Below are positions 48,524-57,761 of a DNA stretch of 64,000 nt, piece by piece (position 1 is the stretch's first letter; every line of letters begins with the position of its first letter). The notes beneath the pieces were generated by a model that was not told the DNA's origin, searched no databases, and saw nothing but the letters and a program-made list of their open reading frames with translations. The stretch is from Shewanella mangrovi. GTDB taxonomy: Bacteria > Pseudomonadota > Gammaproteobacteria > Enterobacterales > Shewanellaceae. The position numbers were made by a program, and so were the translations under genes. The stretch is from positions 164,742 through 228,741 of the forward strand of contig NZ_JPEO01000006.1 in NCBI RefSeq assembly GCF_000753795.1, written 5' to 3'.

Positions 48524-48931
48524 TTAACCTTCCACAGATTTGAGCGAACGTAAAAACAACCCAATGCCACCGACAAGCAGCACCAAAATAACGATCAAAT
48601 CAAAGCTGGTCATGTTGCGCAGATGAAAGTGTACCGATGAGATGACGCCAAAGATGAGGGCAATCAATGAGCCTACGGCGAGCAACCAACCAAGGACATT
48701 GCGGCTGTTATAAAACACTAAGCCGACACCAAACATGAAAGGGATCATAATCATGCCACCAGTGATCCCCCACTGACTGCCGAGAACACCGACCCCATAG
48801 AGCCGCGCGCCCAAACCAAAACTGGATGTCACACTGATGGCACTAAGTAGCAGATAACCACCACCACAGATCATCGCCAAGCCGAGGAAAAATTGCCCTA
48901 TTCCACCTGATGTGCCGCCTGCACCTTTCAT
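48524..48931 (-). CDS. Small membrane protein, unknown
   Basis: A 135-residue protein with four or so hydrophobic stretches (about 10-36, 50-70, 77-96 and 108-128), preceded by a Gly/Ser-rich start (MKGAGGTSGGIGQ). I know no function. ATG 48931 follows AAGGG at a good distance, whereas the longer frame starting at 48976 lacks a ribosome-binding site. It runs into the GST gene 3 bp later. Confidence 0.75.
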   Translation of the reverse strand: MKGAGGTSGGIGQFFLGLAMICGGGYLLLSAISVTSSFGLGARLYGVGVLGSQWGITGGMIMIPFMFGVGLVFYNSRNVLGWLLAVGSLIALIFGVISSVHFHLRNMTSFDLIVILVLLVGGIGLFLRSLKSVEG

Positions 48932-49043
48932 CGATAAGCCCTTGTCATCATTTTGTATAACATTGATTCTAACCAACTCATCATGCAGTCACAATTATTG
49001 CTCGCATGGTTTGATAGCAAGCGTTAGTGCATCATACAGCAAC

Positions 49044-49072
49044 AAAAAAGCCAGTCTGAGACTGGCTTTTTT
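49044..49072 (-). terminator. Terminator after sspB
   Basis: A 13-bp stem, AAAAAAGCCAGTC / GACTGGCTTTTTT, with a TGA loop, T run on the minus strand. It ends the sspA-sspB transcript. Confidence 0.92.
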
Positions 49073-49085
49073 GAATAACTTATCG

Positions 49086-49547
49086 CTACTTAACGACGGT
49101 CAAATGAGCTCGGCGTTTGGCCTTATCCTCTTCCGACGCTGCCTTGGGCTTACTCTCCGCAACCACATCAGTTGCTTCAGACTCCACCACATTGAGCATG
49201 GCGTCTTCGCCATCTTCGAGCAGATAAGCATCTTCCATATCGAATACTGTACCGGCGCCATTTTCTCGAGCGTAGATGGCAACAACAGCCTGCATTGGCA
49301 GAATCAACTGCTGTGGTACTCCACCGAAACGGGCACTGAATTCTACGAACTCATTCCCAATTTGCAGATTTCCCACTGCTGACGGTGCAATGTTCAATAC
49401 AATCTGCCCGTCTTTCACGTACTGCACTGGTACCTGAGTTCCCTGCACTGTGGCATCGACCACTAGGTGCGGCGTTAGATTGTTATCTAACAGCCATTGG
49501 AAATAGGCGCGCAGCAGATACGGGCGACTTGGCGTCATTCCTTTCAT
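49086..49547 (-). CDS. sspB: ClpXP specificity-enhancing factor SspB
   Basis: A 153-residue adaptor that delivers ssrA-tagged proteins to ClpXP. The N-terminal domain has RPYLLRAYFQWLLDNNLTPH and later IAPSAVGNLQIGNEFVEFS and FGGVPQQLILP, all family marks. The flexible tail ends in AHLTVVK, the ClpX-binding (XB) module. The gene overlaps sspA by one base (TAATG) and follows it. Confidence 0.95.
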   Translation of the reverse strand: MKGMTPSRPYLLRAYFQWLLDNNLTPHLVVDATVQGTQVPVQYVKDGQIVLNIAPSAVGNLQIGNEFVEFSARFGGVPQQLILPMQAVVAIYARENGAGTVFDMEDAYLLEDGEDAMLNVVESEATDVVAESKPKAASEEDKAKRRAHLTVVK

Positions 49548-50176
49548 TACAGCCCCATGCGCATTTCGCGTTCAGCTTCAGTCAAAGACGCTTTAAATGA
49601 TTCACGCTCAAATACGCGAGTCATGTAGCCTTTGATCTCTTTTGAAGCCTTGCCATCGAGTTCGATACCCAATGCTGGCAAACGCCATAACAATGGGCCG
49701 AGATAGCAATCAGCCAGACCAAACTCTTCACTCATGAAGTAAGGTACTTCTGCAAACACTGGCGCAATCGCCAAAATGCTTTCCAGCAACTCTTTACGCG
49801 CTTGGTCAGCACGGTCATTAGTGCGAATACGCTCAACTAAGCTGTACCAATCTTTTTCGATGCGGTGCATCATCAGACGGGTTTGACCACGTGATACTGG
49901 GTAAACAGGCATCAATGGTGGATGAGGGAAACGCTCATCGAGGTATTCCATAATGATGCGGCTTTCATACAACACCAGTTCACGATCAACCAGTGTTGGA
50001 ACTGAGTTATAAGGGTTCAGTTCAAGCAAATCTTCAGGCAGTTCATTAGGGTCTACCTGCAGCACATCCACTGTTACCCCTTTTTCAGCCAGTACAATAC
50101 GAACCTGATGGCTGTACAAATCATCAGCCCCGGAAAACAGGGTCATAATAGAGCGTTTATTGGCAGCCAGAGCCAT
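49547..50176 (-). CDS. sspA: Stringent starvation protein A
   Basis: A 209-residue GST-fold protein that binds RNA polymerase rather than conjugating glutathione. N-terminal FSGADDLYSHQVRIVLAEKG and NPYNSVPTLVDRELVLYESRIIMEYLDERFPHPPL are typical. ATG 50176 is preceded by GGAGGGGATCG. It heads sspA-sspB. Petobc genes lie upstream in the same direction (petC ends at 50274). Confidence 0.96.
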   Translation of the reverse strand: MALAANKRSIMTLFSGADDLYSHQVRIVLAEKGVTVDVLQVDPNELPEDLLELNPYNSVPTLVDRELVLYESRIIMEYLDERFPHPPLMPVYPVSRGQTRLMMHRIEKDWYSLVERIRTNDRADQARKELLESILAIAPVFAEVPYFMSEEFGLADCYLGPLLWRLPALGIELDGKASKEIKGYMTRVFERESFKASLTEAEREMRMGL

Positions 50177-50273
50177 CGATCCCCTCCAGATTTCATAAAA
50201 TAAACGCAAACATGAGCCAATTTTGCTCAGTTCGCGCTCTTTGGATGCCGTATTTTACCACTTTTTGTAGGCT

Positions 50274-50999
50274 TTAGTGTACATCCTTCCAATATTCTTT
50301 CTTTAACCACCACGCCAACAGTAAAAAGAAGGCGAGATACAGCAATACCCAACGCCCCATTTGCTCACGCTGAGCTTTGATAGGCTCGGCAGCATAGACC
50401 AAATACGCGGTAATATCTTTGACCAAGGCGGCATACTCTTCTGCCGACATTTCCCCAGCTTGCGCAGGATTAACAGCGACGACTTTAGACACTGTCCGAT
50501 TCTTCTGCTGCTGTTGCTCAATTTTCGGTGTTGCTAGTCCTTGCTCATGCTGCAACACATGCGGCATTGCCGTATAAGGCATCAACAGGTTGTTGACGCC
50601 AAACGGACGTTTTTCATCTTGGTAAAACGACATTAAAAAGGTGTAGACCCAGTCTTCACCGCGCACACGACTAACGAGCGTTAAATCAGGAGGCGCCATG
50701 CCAAACCAGCGAGTGGCTTCTTTTTCAGACATGGCACTTTCTATTAGGTCACTCGGTTGAGCACCTGTGAACATCAGTTGCTTTAGCTCTTCTTCTGTCA
50801 GCCCAAGATCATCAGCGACACGCTGATAGCGCTGAAAATGCGTGCTGTGGCAAGATGCACAGTGCGTTTGAAAGGCCTTAAAACCACGTTTTTGCGCGGC
50901 AACATCTTTGCCATCAACGTCTGCGTGTAATAACTCGACATCCGCGGCAAAACTGAGGGCTGGCAGCAACAGTAAGATGACGACAAATATTTGCTTCAT
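50274..50999 (-). CDS. petC: Cytochrome c1
   Basis: A 241-residue subunit of the cytochrome bc1 complex. A signal peptide covers about 1-18. The covalent heme motif is CASCHSTHF, and a C-terminal transmembrane anchor (LLYLAFFLLLAWWL) holds it in the membrane. The distal Met ligand is probably in YTAMPHVL or a nearby Met. It takes electrons from the Rieske protein and passes them to cytochrome c. It overlaps petB by 4 bp. Confidence 0.94.
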   Translation of the reverse strand: MKQIFVVILLLLPALSFAADVELLHADVDGKDVAAQKRGFKAFQTHCASCHSTHFQRYQRVADDLGLTEEELKQLMFTGAQPSDLIESAMSEKEATRWFGMAPPDLTLVSRVRGEDWVYTFLMSFYQDEKRPFGVNNLLMPYTAMPHVLQHEQGLATPKIEQQQQKNRTVSKVVAVNPAQAGEMSAEEYAALVKDITAYLVYAAEPIKAQREQMGRWVLLYLAFFLLLAWWLKKEYWKDVH

Positions 51000-52210
51000 T
51001 TAAATGTCACCCTTTCCGGCACCGGCTTCGTTGGCTCTCGTTTGCTGTACCACCAAAGGGCGATAAAAAAGCCAAAATAACCACAGGTGAACACTCGCGC
51101 GCACCACTTCAGCAGGGTATTTTCCGGTAGTAAACCAATAACCCCCAACGCAATAAATGACACGGAAAACTGCATCAAATTGAACTTGTGATAGCCGCTG
51201 CGATAACGCACCGATTTCACCTTACAACGATCTAACCAAGGCAGAATAAACAGCAAGGCTATCGATAAACCCATGACGACAATGCCACCAAGTTTGTCAG
51301 GTACTGCGCGTAACATGGCGTAGAACGGCGTAAAATACCAAACGGGCGTGATATGTTCTGGAGTCTTCAACGGATTAGCCGCTTCAAAGTTTGGACTCTC
51401 CAACATAAGTCCACCGCCTTCTGGCATAAAGAACACAAAAAAGCAGAACAGCATCAAAAAGCCCGCAATCCCCAAGACATCTTTTACTGTGTAATAAGGG
51501 TGAAATGGAATACCGTCGAGCGGCCAGCCATCGTCATCTTTGTACTTTTTAATCTCAATGCCGTCAGGGTTATTTGAGCCGACTTCATGTAATGCAATCA
51601 GATGCAGGAAAATCAACACCACCATAATCAGTGGTAACGCAATCACATGCAGCGCAAAGAAGCGGTTAAGCGTGGCGCCGGAAACCACGTAGTCACCACG
51701 GATCCACAGTGTTAGGTCATCGCCAATTACAGGAATTGCGCCAAACAGCGAAATGATCACCTGTGCGCCCCAGTAGGACATCTGTCCCCAAGGTAACAGG
51801 TATCCCATAAAGGCTTCAGCCATCATCACCAGAAAAATCAGCATGCCGAAAATCCACAGCAATTCTCGAGGCTTTTGGTAGGAGCCATAGAGCAAACCAC
51901 GAAACATATGCAGATAAATCACAGCAAAAAACGCAGTCGCGCCGGTGGAGTGCATATAGCGCAGTAGCCAGCCGTATTCGACATCGCGCATCAGATATTC
52001 AATGGAGGCGAATGCACCTTCAGTGGTTGGCACATAACTCATTGTCAGCCATACACCAGTAAACAACTGGTTAAACAGAACCAACAGAGCTAACGATCCA
52101 AACAGATACCAAATATTAAAGTTCTTAGGTGCCGGGTATTGTCCTACATGCCGCTTATAGGTCGCGGTCATGGGAATACGATCATCCAACCATCGAATCA
52201 GACTTTTCAT
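50996..52210 (-). CDS. petB: Cytochrome b of the bc1 complex
   Basis: A 404-residue membrane protein with eight helices. The heme b ligand histidines are in HSTGATAFFAVIYLH and FFALHVIALPLIMVVLIFLH. The Qo-site motif reads PVWYFTPFY where mitochondria have PEWY. It starts 2 bp after petA stops. It catalyses quinol oxidation and quinone reduction in the Q cycle. Confidence 0.96.
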   Translation of the reverse strand: MKSLIRWLDDRIPMTATYKRHVGQYPAPKNFNIWYLFGSLALLVLFNQLFTGVWLTMSYVPTTEGAFASIEYLMRDVEYGWLLRYMHSTGATAFFAVIYLHMFRGLLYGSYQKPRELLWIFGMLIFLVMMAEAFMGYLLPWGQMSYWGAQVIISLFGAIPVIGDDLTLWIRGDYVVSGATLNRFFALHVIALPLIMVVLIFLHLIALHEVGSNNPDGIEIKKYKDDDGWPLDGIPFHPYYTVKDVLGIAGFLMLFCFFVFFMPEGGGLMLESPNFEAANPLKTPEHITPVWYFTPFYAMLRAVPDKLGGIVVMGLSIALLFILPWLDRCKVKSVRYRSGYHKFNLMQFSVSFIALGVIGLLPENTLLKWCARVFTCGYFGFFIALWWYSKREPTKPVPERVTFK

Positions 52211-52212
52211 GG

Positions 52213-52800
52213 TTATCGTGTTTCCTGATGAGTGCCAATCACGATACGACCATCATCAAGATATTGATGTGGTGGCACGACTAAATTAAGTGGCGCAGGC
52301 ACGCCCTGAAATACCCGCCCTGCCATATCAAATCCAGAGCCATGGCAAGGACAGAAGAAACCTGACGCAATGCCTTCAACATGGTCAGCGAAGTTATCTG
52401 GCTGATAGGTCGGCGAGCAACCTAGGTGGGTACAAATACCCACAGCAACAAAGATTTCAGGTTTAATTGAGCGCCATGGATTCTGCGCATACTTAGGTTG
52501 CTGTGGCTCTAACGACAAAGGATCACGCAAAAGATCATCATGCAATGGTAGTGCATCCAACATTGCTCGTGGACGCCTGACCACCCAAACGGGCCGGCCA
52601 CGCCACATGACCTTGATCAATTGACCTTCTTCAAGCTTACTAATATTGACCTCAACAGGTACTGATGCCGCTTTGGCTTTGGCGGAGGGATTCCAAGATT
52701 TGATAAAAGGCACTGTAGCGGCAGCGATACCTGCCCCACCGACCGCAATAGTCGTTATTGCCAGAATGCGTCTGCGTCCGAAATCGGCCGAACTGCTCAT
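52213..52800 (-). CDS. petA: Rieske iron-sulfur protein
   Basis: A 195-residue subunit. The N terminus has a Tat-like FGRRRILA and a hydrophobic anchor. The cluster is bound by CTHLGC and CPCHGSGF. It moves electrons from quinol to cytochrome c1. ATG 52800 is preceded by GGAG. It is first in petABC. A Crp-like site and a TATAAT box (52874-52869) lie upstream. Confidence 0.95.
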   Translation of the reverse strand: MSSSADFGRRRILAITTIAVGGAGIAAATVPFIKSWNPSAKAKAASVPVEVNISKLEEGQLIKVMWRGRPVWVVRRPRAMLDALPLHDDLLRDPLSLEPQQPKYAQNPWRSIKPEIFVAVGICTHLGCSPTYQPDNFADHVEGIASGFFCPCHGSGFDMAGRVFQGVPAPLNLVVPPHQYLDDGRIVIGTHQETR

Positions 52801-52904
52801 CCATTTATCTCCGCAGCGCCACGCATACAATGAGAAAAGCGCTTGAATTAGGGTTGCTATGACTCGGCATTATAAGAAAAAGTACTCAACAATTCATTTG
52901 AAAA

Positions 52905-52920
52905 AGTGATAAAAATCACG
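52905..52920. promoter_or_regulatory. Putative CRP site upstream of petABC
   Basis: AGTGA-TAAAAA-TCACG matches eight of ten core positions of TGTGA-N6-TCACA. It lies about 35 bases upstream of a TATAAT -10 on the minus strand, 100 bp before petA. Its centre falls near -50 if the start is 7 bases downstream of that -10, which is not a standard CRP distance, so function is uncertain. Confidence 0.35.
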
Positions 52921-52952
52921 CATCAAGCACATAAATATTGTCGCGCAGCCAC

Positions 52953-52982
52953 AAAAAAGCCCAGCTTCAAGACTGGGCTTTT
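52953..52982 (-). terminator. Terminator after hflC
   Basis: AAAAGCCCAG and CTGGGCTTTT pair over 10 bp with an eight-base loop, T run on the minus strand. It ends the transcript that finishes with hflC. Confidence 0.9.
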
Positions 52983-52997
52983 GACTGACCGATAAGC

Positions 52998-53912
52998 TTA
53001 CTTATCACCGTCTTTAAGGTACTTAAAGAACTCACTGTCAGGTGCAAGCACCATCACATCGGATTTACCAGCAAAGCTTGCTTTATAAGCTTCTAAACTA
53101 CGTAAGAAACTATAAAACTCAGGGTCCTTATTGTAGGCATCAGCGTAAATTTTGGCCGCTAATGCATCACCTTGACCTTTCACGATTTCAGCATCACGAC
53201 GGGCATTAGCCAGAGTTACCACCACGTTAGCATCGGTACGAGCGCGAATTGTTTCCGCTTCCTCTTTACCTTTTGCACGGTGCTCTTTAGCAACAGCCTG
53301 ACGCTCTGCGCGCATACGTTGGAAGATACTGTTACTTACATTGTTAGGCAGGTTAATTTGCTTAACGCGTACATCAACCACTTCAATGCCTAAGTCTTCA
53401 GCACTCTTCGCCGCATTTTCCAGAGCCAAACGTTGCAGCTCGTCACGGCTTGAGCCTTCCACTTTGCTGTCTTCGCTAATGCCGGAAACAATCTCTTTGA
53501 TTGTGCGTTTACCGAACTCAGTACGCAGATCACTGTTGATCTTACGCTGCAGCAACATCTCTGCATTCGACTTCATACCACCGTTGGTGGCTAGGTAGAA
53601 TTTTTCAAACTCTTTAATGCGCCACTTAACGTATGAGTCAACCATCAGATCTTTTTTCTCTGAGGTAACAAAACGGTCGGCAGCACCATCCAGCGTCTGA
53701 ATGCGCGCATCTAAGTAACGGATTTTATCAATCAACGGCACCTTAACGTGCAAGCCAGGGCCATAAACTCGAGTAACCGGCTTACCGTCAATGTTGTCTT
53801 TCAATACTTCACCAAAGCGCGACACGATAGCGCGTTCACCTTCGGTAACCACCATCAAAGACGACAGACCTACACCAATCACAATGGCGACAATAATCAG
53901 TAATCCCCGCAT
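52998..53912 (-). CDS. hflC: HflC, FtsH protease modulator
   Basis: A 304-residue inner-membrane protein of the SPFH/band 7 family. One N-terminal helix (about 3-22) is followed by the SPFH domain (SLMVVTEGERAIVSRFGEV) and a coiled-coil tail rich in Ala, Glu and Arg. With HflK it forms a large cage that surrounds the FtsH protease and limits its action on membrane proteins. It is 3 bp after hflK. Confidence 0.96.
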   Translation of the reverse strand: MRGLLIIVAIVIGVGLSSLMVVTEGERAIVSRFGEVLKDNIDGKPVTRVYGPGLHVKVPLIDKIRYLDARIQTLDGAADRFVTSEKKDLMVDSYVKWRIKEFEKFYLATNGGMKSNAEMLLQRKINSDLRTEFGKRTIKEIVSGISEDSKVEGSSRDELQRLALENAAKSAEDLGIEVVDVRVKQINLPNNVSNSIFQRMRAERQAVAKEHRAKGKEEAETIRARTDANVVVTLANARRDAEIVKGQGDALAAKIYADAYNKDPEFYSFLRSLEAYKASFAGKSDVMVLAPDSEFFKYLKDGDK

Positions 53913-53915
53913 CGA

Positions 53916-55079
53916 TTATTCCCCCCGACCTTGACGCACACGCGCTTCACGCGGAATACGTCCTGTGGTTGACATGTAGTTACTGTTTGACGAATTTGAA
54001 GTGCTATTCGCCGACGAACTACTGTAACTGGTAACTGAATCTGGCTGCATGACATCGGTATCAGATGACGTAGATGCACGCTTATCCATCAATTTATCTA
54101 ACGGTAAATACATCATGTTATTGCTGTTTTTACTGTCGACCAGCACCTTGTTGCTATGGCTATAAACTTCCTGCATGGCATCAAGATATAAACGCTTACG
54201 GGTTACTTGTGGCGACTGCTTATACTCAGGTAACAATTTATCGAACCGCGCGGCAGCACCTTCAGCATCCTGCACGACACGCTCTTTGTAAGCGCGAGCA
54301 TCTTGGTTAATACGTTGTACCTGGCCACGAGCTTTAGGTTCAATTTCGCGTTCATAAGCTTCCGCTTCGCGGATAAAACGCTGCTCATCTTCCTGCGCTG
54401 AAATTGCATCGTCGAACGCTTCTTTCACTTCTTCCGGCGGACGCGCTGGCAAAAAGTTAACGTCAACAATGGTCAAACCCAGTTTGTAAGGTTCGATAAT
54501 GCGTTCAATTTCAGCCCAAGTGTTATCACGAATGGTGGCACGGCCTGTCGTCAGAATATCATCCATCCGCGAATGACCGACGACATAACGTAATGCACTG
54601 TCTGTCGCTTCACTCAAACTAGACTTAGGATCCACAGCACTGAACAGATAGCGATAGGCGTCCGTCACTTTGAACTGCACGTCTAACTCAACCTGCACCA
54701 CGTTCTCATCAGCTGTCAGCATGCTGCCAGAAGCTGGAATAGAACGTACGGTTGAGACGTCTACTGGCAACACAGTATCGACAAACGTCGCTTTCCAATG
54801 CAGACCTGGCCCCACTTCACCAATGTGCTGTCCAAAACGCATAACCACGCCGCGCTCTGCTTCCTTGATGGTATAAAAACCCGATAGCCCCCAGACAACA
54901 AGGGCAATTACCACCACAATCAACAGTGCACCGAGGCTGAAACCAGCACCACCGCCTGAACCACCAAAGCGCTTCGACAATTTACGAAACACTTCATCGA
55001 CATCTGGTGGTCCTTTATCGTTACCACCTTTATTTCCCCAAGGATCATTACCCTTGTTACCGGGCTCATTCCAAGCCAT
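53916..55079 (-). CDS. hflK: HflK, FtsH protease modulator
   Basis: A 387-residue partner of HflC. The N terminus is Gly/Asn-rich (GNDPWGNKGGNDKG), followed by a transmembrane helix (about 48-68) and the SPFH domain (GVVMRFGQHIGEVGPGLHW). The coiled-coil region contains QRINQDARAYKER. A Ser/Asn-rich tail ends the protein (SSSSANSTSNSSNSN). It is transcribed with hflX upstream. Confidence 0.96.
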   Translation of the reverse strand: MAWNEPGNKGNDPWGNKGGNDKGPPDVDEVFRKLSKRFGGSGGGAGFSLGALLIVVVIALVVWGLSGFYTIKEAERGVVMRFGQHIGEVGPGLHWKATFVDTVLPVDVSTVRSIPASGSMLTADENVVQVELDVQFKVTDAYRYLFSAVDPKSSLSEATDSALRYVVGHSRMDDILTTGRATIRDNTWAEIERIIEPYKLGLTIVDVNFLPARPPEEVKEAFDDAISAQEDEQRFIREAEAYEREIEPKARGQVQRINQDARAYKERVVQDAEGAAARFDKLLPEYKQSPQVTRKRLYLDAMQEVYSHSNKVLVDSKNSNNMMYLPLDKLMDKRASTSSDTDVMQPDSVTSYSSSSANSTSNSSNSNYMSTTGRIPREARVRQGRGE

Positions 55080-55111
55080 TTAACACTCCATAACAGAATG
55101 AATACACAGGG

Positions 55112-56425
55112 TTATCTAATAACTGTATCTGTTTCCGCTTCAGCTTCAATAATAAAGCTTTCAAGCTCGCCTTCGCTTTGCTTCACTAAGCGATTCCAAT
55201 CCGCTTCGGGCATTTTGACACTGAGCAAACAATTGCCCTCGTCGTCATATGCCTGCTGTTGAATCGCTTCTAGTCGGAAAAACTGACTTACATATTTACC
55301 TGCACTCGCAGGCAATTTTAAATCTAAATCAACAACATGACTGCCAATTAACTGTTCGATTGCATCACGCAACAGCTCTAAACCAAGCTGCTGCTGCGCA
55401 GAGATCCACACTCTAAAGGGCTTACCTTCTGCATCGACATCAATTTTTGCTTGTGCTTCCTCTAACAAATCTATTTTGTTACAGACGATAAGCTGCGGAA
55501 TATCTCCCGCATCAATGTCAGCAAGTACGTTTTGCACCTGAGCAAAATTGTCGTCCATATTGTCATCGGCACAATCGACCACATGCAGCAGTAGATCGGC
55601 TTGACGAGTTTCCTGCAACGTCGCCTTAAACGCAGCCACCAACTCATGAGGCAAATGACGAATGAATCCTACAGTGTCCGCCAAAAAGACAGCATGATGC
55701 TCCAGATCCAACTTACGTAGTGTTGGATCCAGTGTAGCAAACAGCTGATCGGCTGCATAAACTGTTGACGATGTTAGTGTGTTGAAGAGCGTTGACTTAC
55801 CAGCGTTGGTATAACCGACCAACGAAACAGTCGCCATGTCACTGCGCTGACGTGCACGGCGGCTTTGCTCACGCTGTTTATCGACTTTTTCAAGCCGGCG
55901 GTTAATGTATTTGATACGCCCCCGAAGCAGACGGCGGTCGGTTTCCAACTGGGTTTCCCCAGGACCACGAAGACCGATGCCCCCTTTCTGACGCTCAAGG
56001 TGCGTCCAACCACGAATAAGTCGGGTCGACATGTGGCGCAGCTGTGCTAGCTCCACCTGCAACTTCCCCTCATGCGTTCTCGCTCGCTGCGCGAAAATAT
56101 CAAGAATTAACGTAGTGCGATCCAGTACCCGGCAATGGCACAGTGCTTCTAAGTTACGTTCTTGAGCTGGCGTCAGCGCGTGGTTGAAAATCACCACATT
56201 AGCTTCGGTAGCAGCCACTAACGCTGCTAACTCCTCAGCCTTACCAGTACCAACAAAATATTTGCGATCAGGCGCTTTACGACTTCCTGTTATGACACCG
56301 ACTGAATGTGCTCCTGCCGATTCCACCAACAGTTGCAACTCAAGGAGATCTTCTCTGCTGTCTTCATCTGAAAATTCCAGATGAACCAGAACGGCTGTCT
56401 CCCCCGCCTCATAGCGTTCAAACAA
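55112..56425 (-). CDS. hflX: Ribosome-rescue GTPase HflX
   Basis: A 437-residue GTPase. The N-terminal HflX domain (about 1-190) is followed by the GTP-binding domain with G1 GYTNAGKST, G3 DTVGFI and G4 CNKID. HflX splits stalled 70S ribosomes after heat stress. The C-terminal tail is acidic. It follows hfq by 19 bp. Confidence 0.96.
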   Translation of the reverse strand: MFERYEAGETAVLVHLEFSDEDSREDLLELQLLVESAGAHSVGVITGSRKAPDRKYFVGTGKAEELAALVAATEANVVIFNHALTPAQERNLEALCHCRVLDRTTLILDIFAQRARTHEGKLQVELAQLRHMSTRLIRGWTHLERQKGGIGLRGPGETQLETDRRLLRGRIKYINRRLEKVDKQREQSRRARQRSDMATVSLVGYTNAGKSTLFNTLTSSTVYAADQLFATLDPTLRKLDLEHHAVFLADTVGFIRHLPHELVAAFKATLQETRQADLLLHVVDCADDNMDDNFAQVQNVLADIDAGDIPQLIVCNKIDLLEEAQAKIDVDAEGKPFRVWISAQQQLGLELLRDAIEQLIGSHVVDLDLKLPASAGKYVSQFFRLEAIQQQAYDDEGNCLLSVKMPEADWNRLVKQSEGELESFIIEAEAETDTVIR

Positions 56426-56444
56426 GAAGTAAGCTCCTTAAATA

Positions 56445-56726
<282 letters not shown>

Positions 56727-56807
56727 TTATTTCCTTTTTACTTTATATTAATCCAACAGTGACACTTTCTTATTTAGTTTTAGTATTATACAGCAAGGGC
56801 CATTAAG

Positions 56808-57761
56808 CTAGCGGCTTTGGCGTATAACCGTAACTAAATTACTGTTTGCACCGCTTTCGAGCCAATGTAAGTTTGGCCACCCCCGCAACCATGTTAATTG
56901 ACGCTTTGCCAATTGCCTAGTGGCGGCTATGGCTTTTTCGGTCATATTTTCACGGTCAAACTCACCGTCGAGATACTGCCAACACTGGCGATATCCCACA
57001 CATCGCATCGACGGTAATTCTAAATGTAAACCTTCTCTCGCCCGCAACTGCGTAACTTCATCGATAAAACCTAACGCTAACATCTGCTGAAAACGTTCCG
57101 CAATACGCGCGTGCAATACTTTTCTGTCTGATGGCGCAATAGCAAACTGCAGCGCCTCATAAGGAAACGCGTCGGCCTTTGTTTGGGTCAACTCGGTTAG
57201 CGACTTGCCGCTAATGCGATACACCTCCAACGCTCGAGATAAACGCTGAGGGTCGTTAGGATGGATCCTAGCTGCCGACACAGGATCCACCTCGGATAAC
57301 TGCTGATGTAACGCCTGCCAACCTATGCTCTCAGCTTCCGCTAATATCGCTGCTCTGACCTCTTCATCGGCACTGGGTAATGGTGATAAACCCTCCAGCA
57401 AGGCTTTGAAATACATCATCGTGCCACCGACTAATAACGGCGTTTTTCCTCTTGCGAGAATATCTTCTATTTCACGCAAGCAGTCGGCACGAAAGTCTGC
57501 AGCCGAATAGCTTTCACTGGGGTCGCGAATATCAATCAATCTATGTGGCGCACGCGCCAACTCAACGGCCGATGGCTTTGCAGTGCCGATATCCATGCCA
57601 CGATAAATCAGCGCCGAATCTACCGAGATGACTTCACAATTGTGTTGCTCTGCAAGCGCAATGGCTAACTCGGTCTTACCCGATGCCGTTGGCCCCATCA
57701 GCGTAATAATTTGGGGCTTCGCTGTTACCGTCAAACCGATTCGCTCATCCACTGTTGCCAA
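56808..57761 (-). CDS. miaA: tRNA dimethylallyltransferase
   Basis: A 317-residue enzyme that adds the isopentenyl group to A37 of tRNAs reading UNN codons. The P loop is GPTASGKTE. Typical stretches are [57 protein letters not shown] and [16 protein letters not shown]. The start is unsure: TTG 57761, GTG 57752 and TTG 57734 are all in frame, and no strong ribosome-binding site separates them. It overlaps mutL by about 31 bp. Confidence 0.93.
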   Translation of the reverse strand: MATVDERIGLTVTAKPQIITLMGPTASGKTELAIALAEQHNCEVISVDSALIYRGMDIGTAKPSAVELARAPHRLIDIRDPSESYSAADFRADCLREIEDILARGKTPLLVGGTMMYFKALLEGLSPLPSADEEVRAAILAEAESIGWQALHQQLSEVDPVSAARIHPNDPQRLSRALEVYRISGKSLTELTQTKADAFPYEALQFAIAPSDRKVLHARIAERFQQMLALGFIDEVTQLRAREGLHLELPSMRCVGYRQCWQYLDGEFDRENMTEKAIAATRQLAKRQLTWLRGWPNLHWLESGANSNLVTVIRQSR

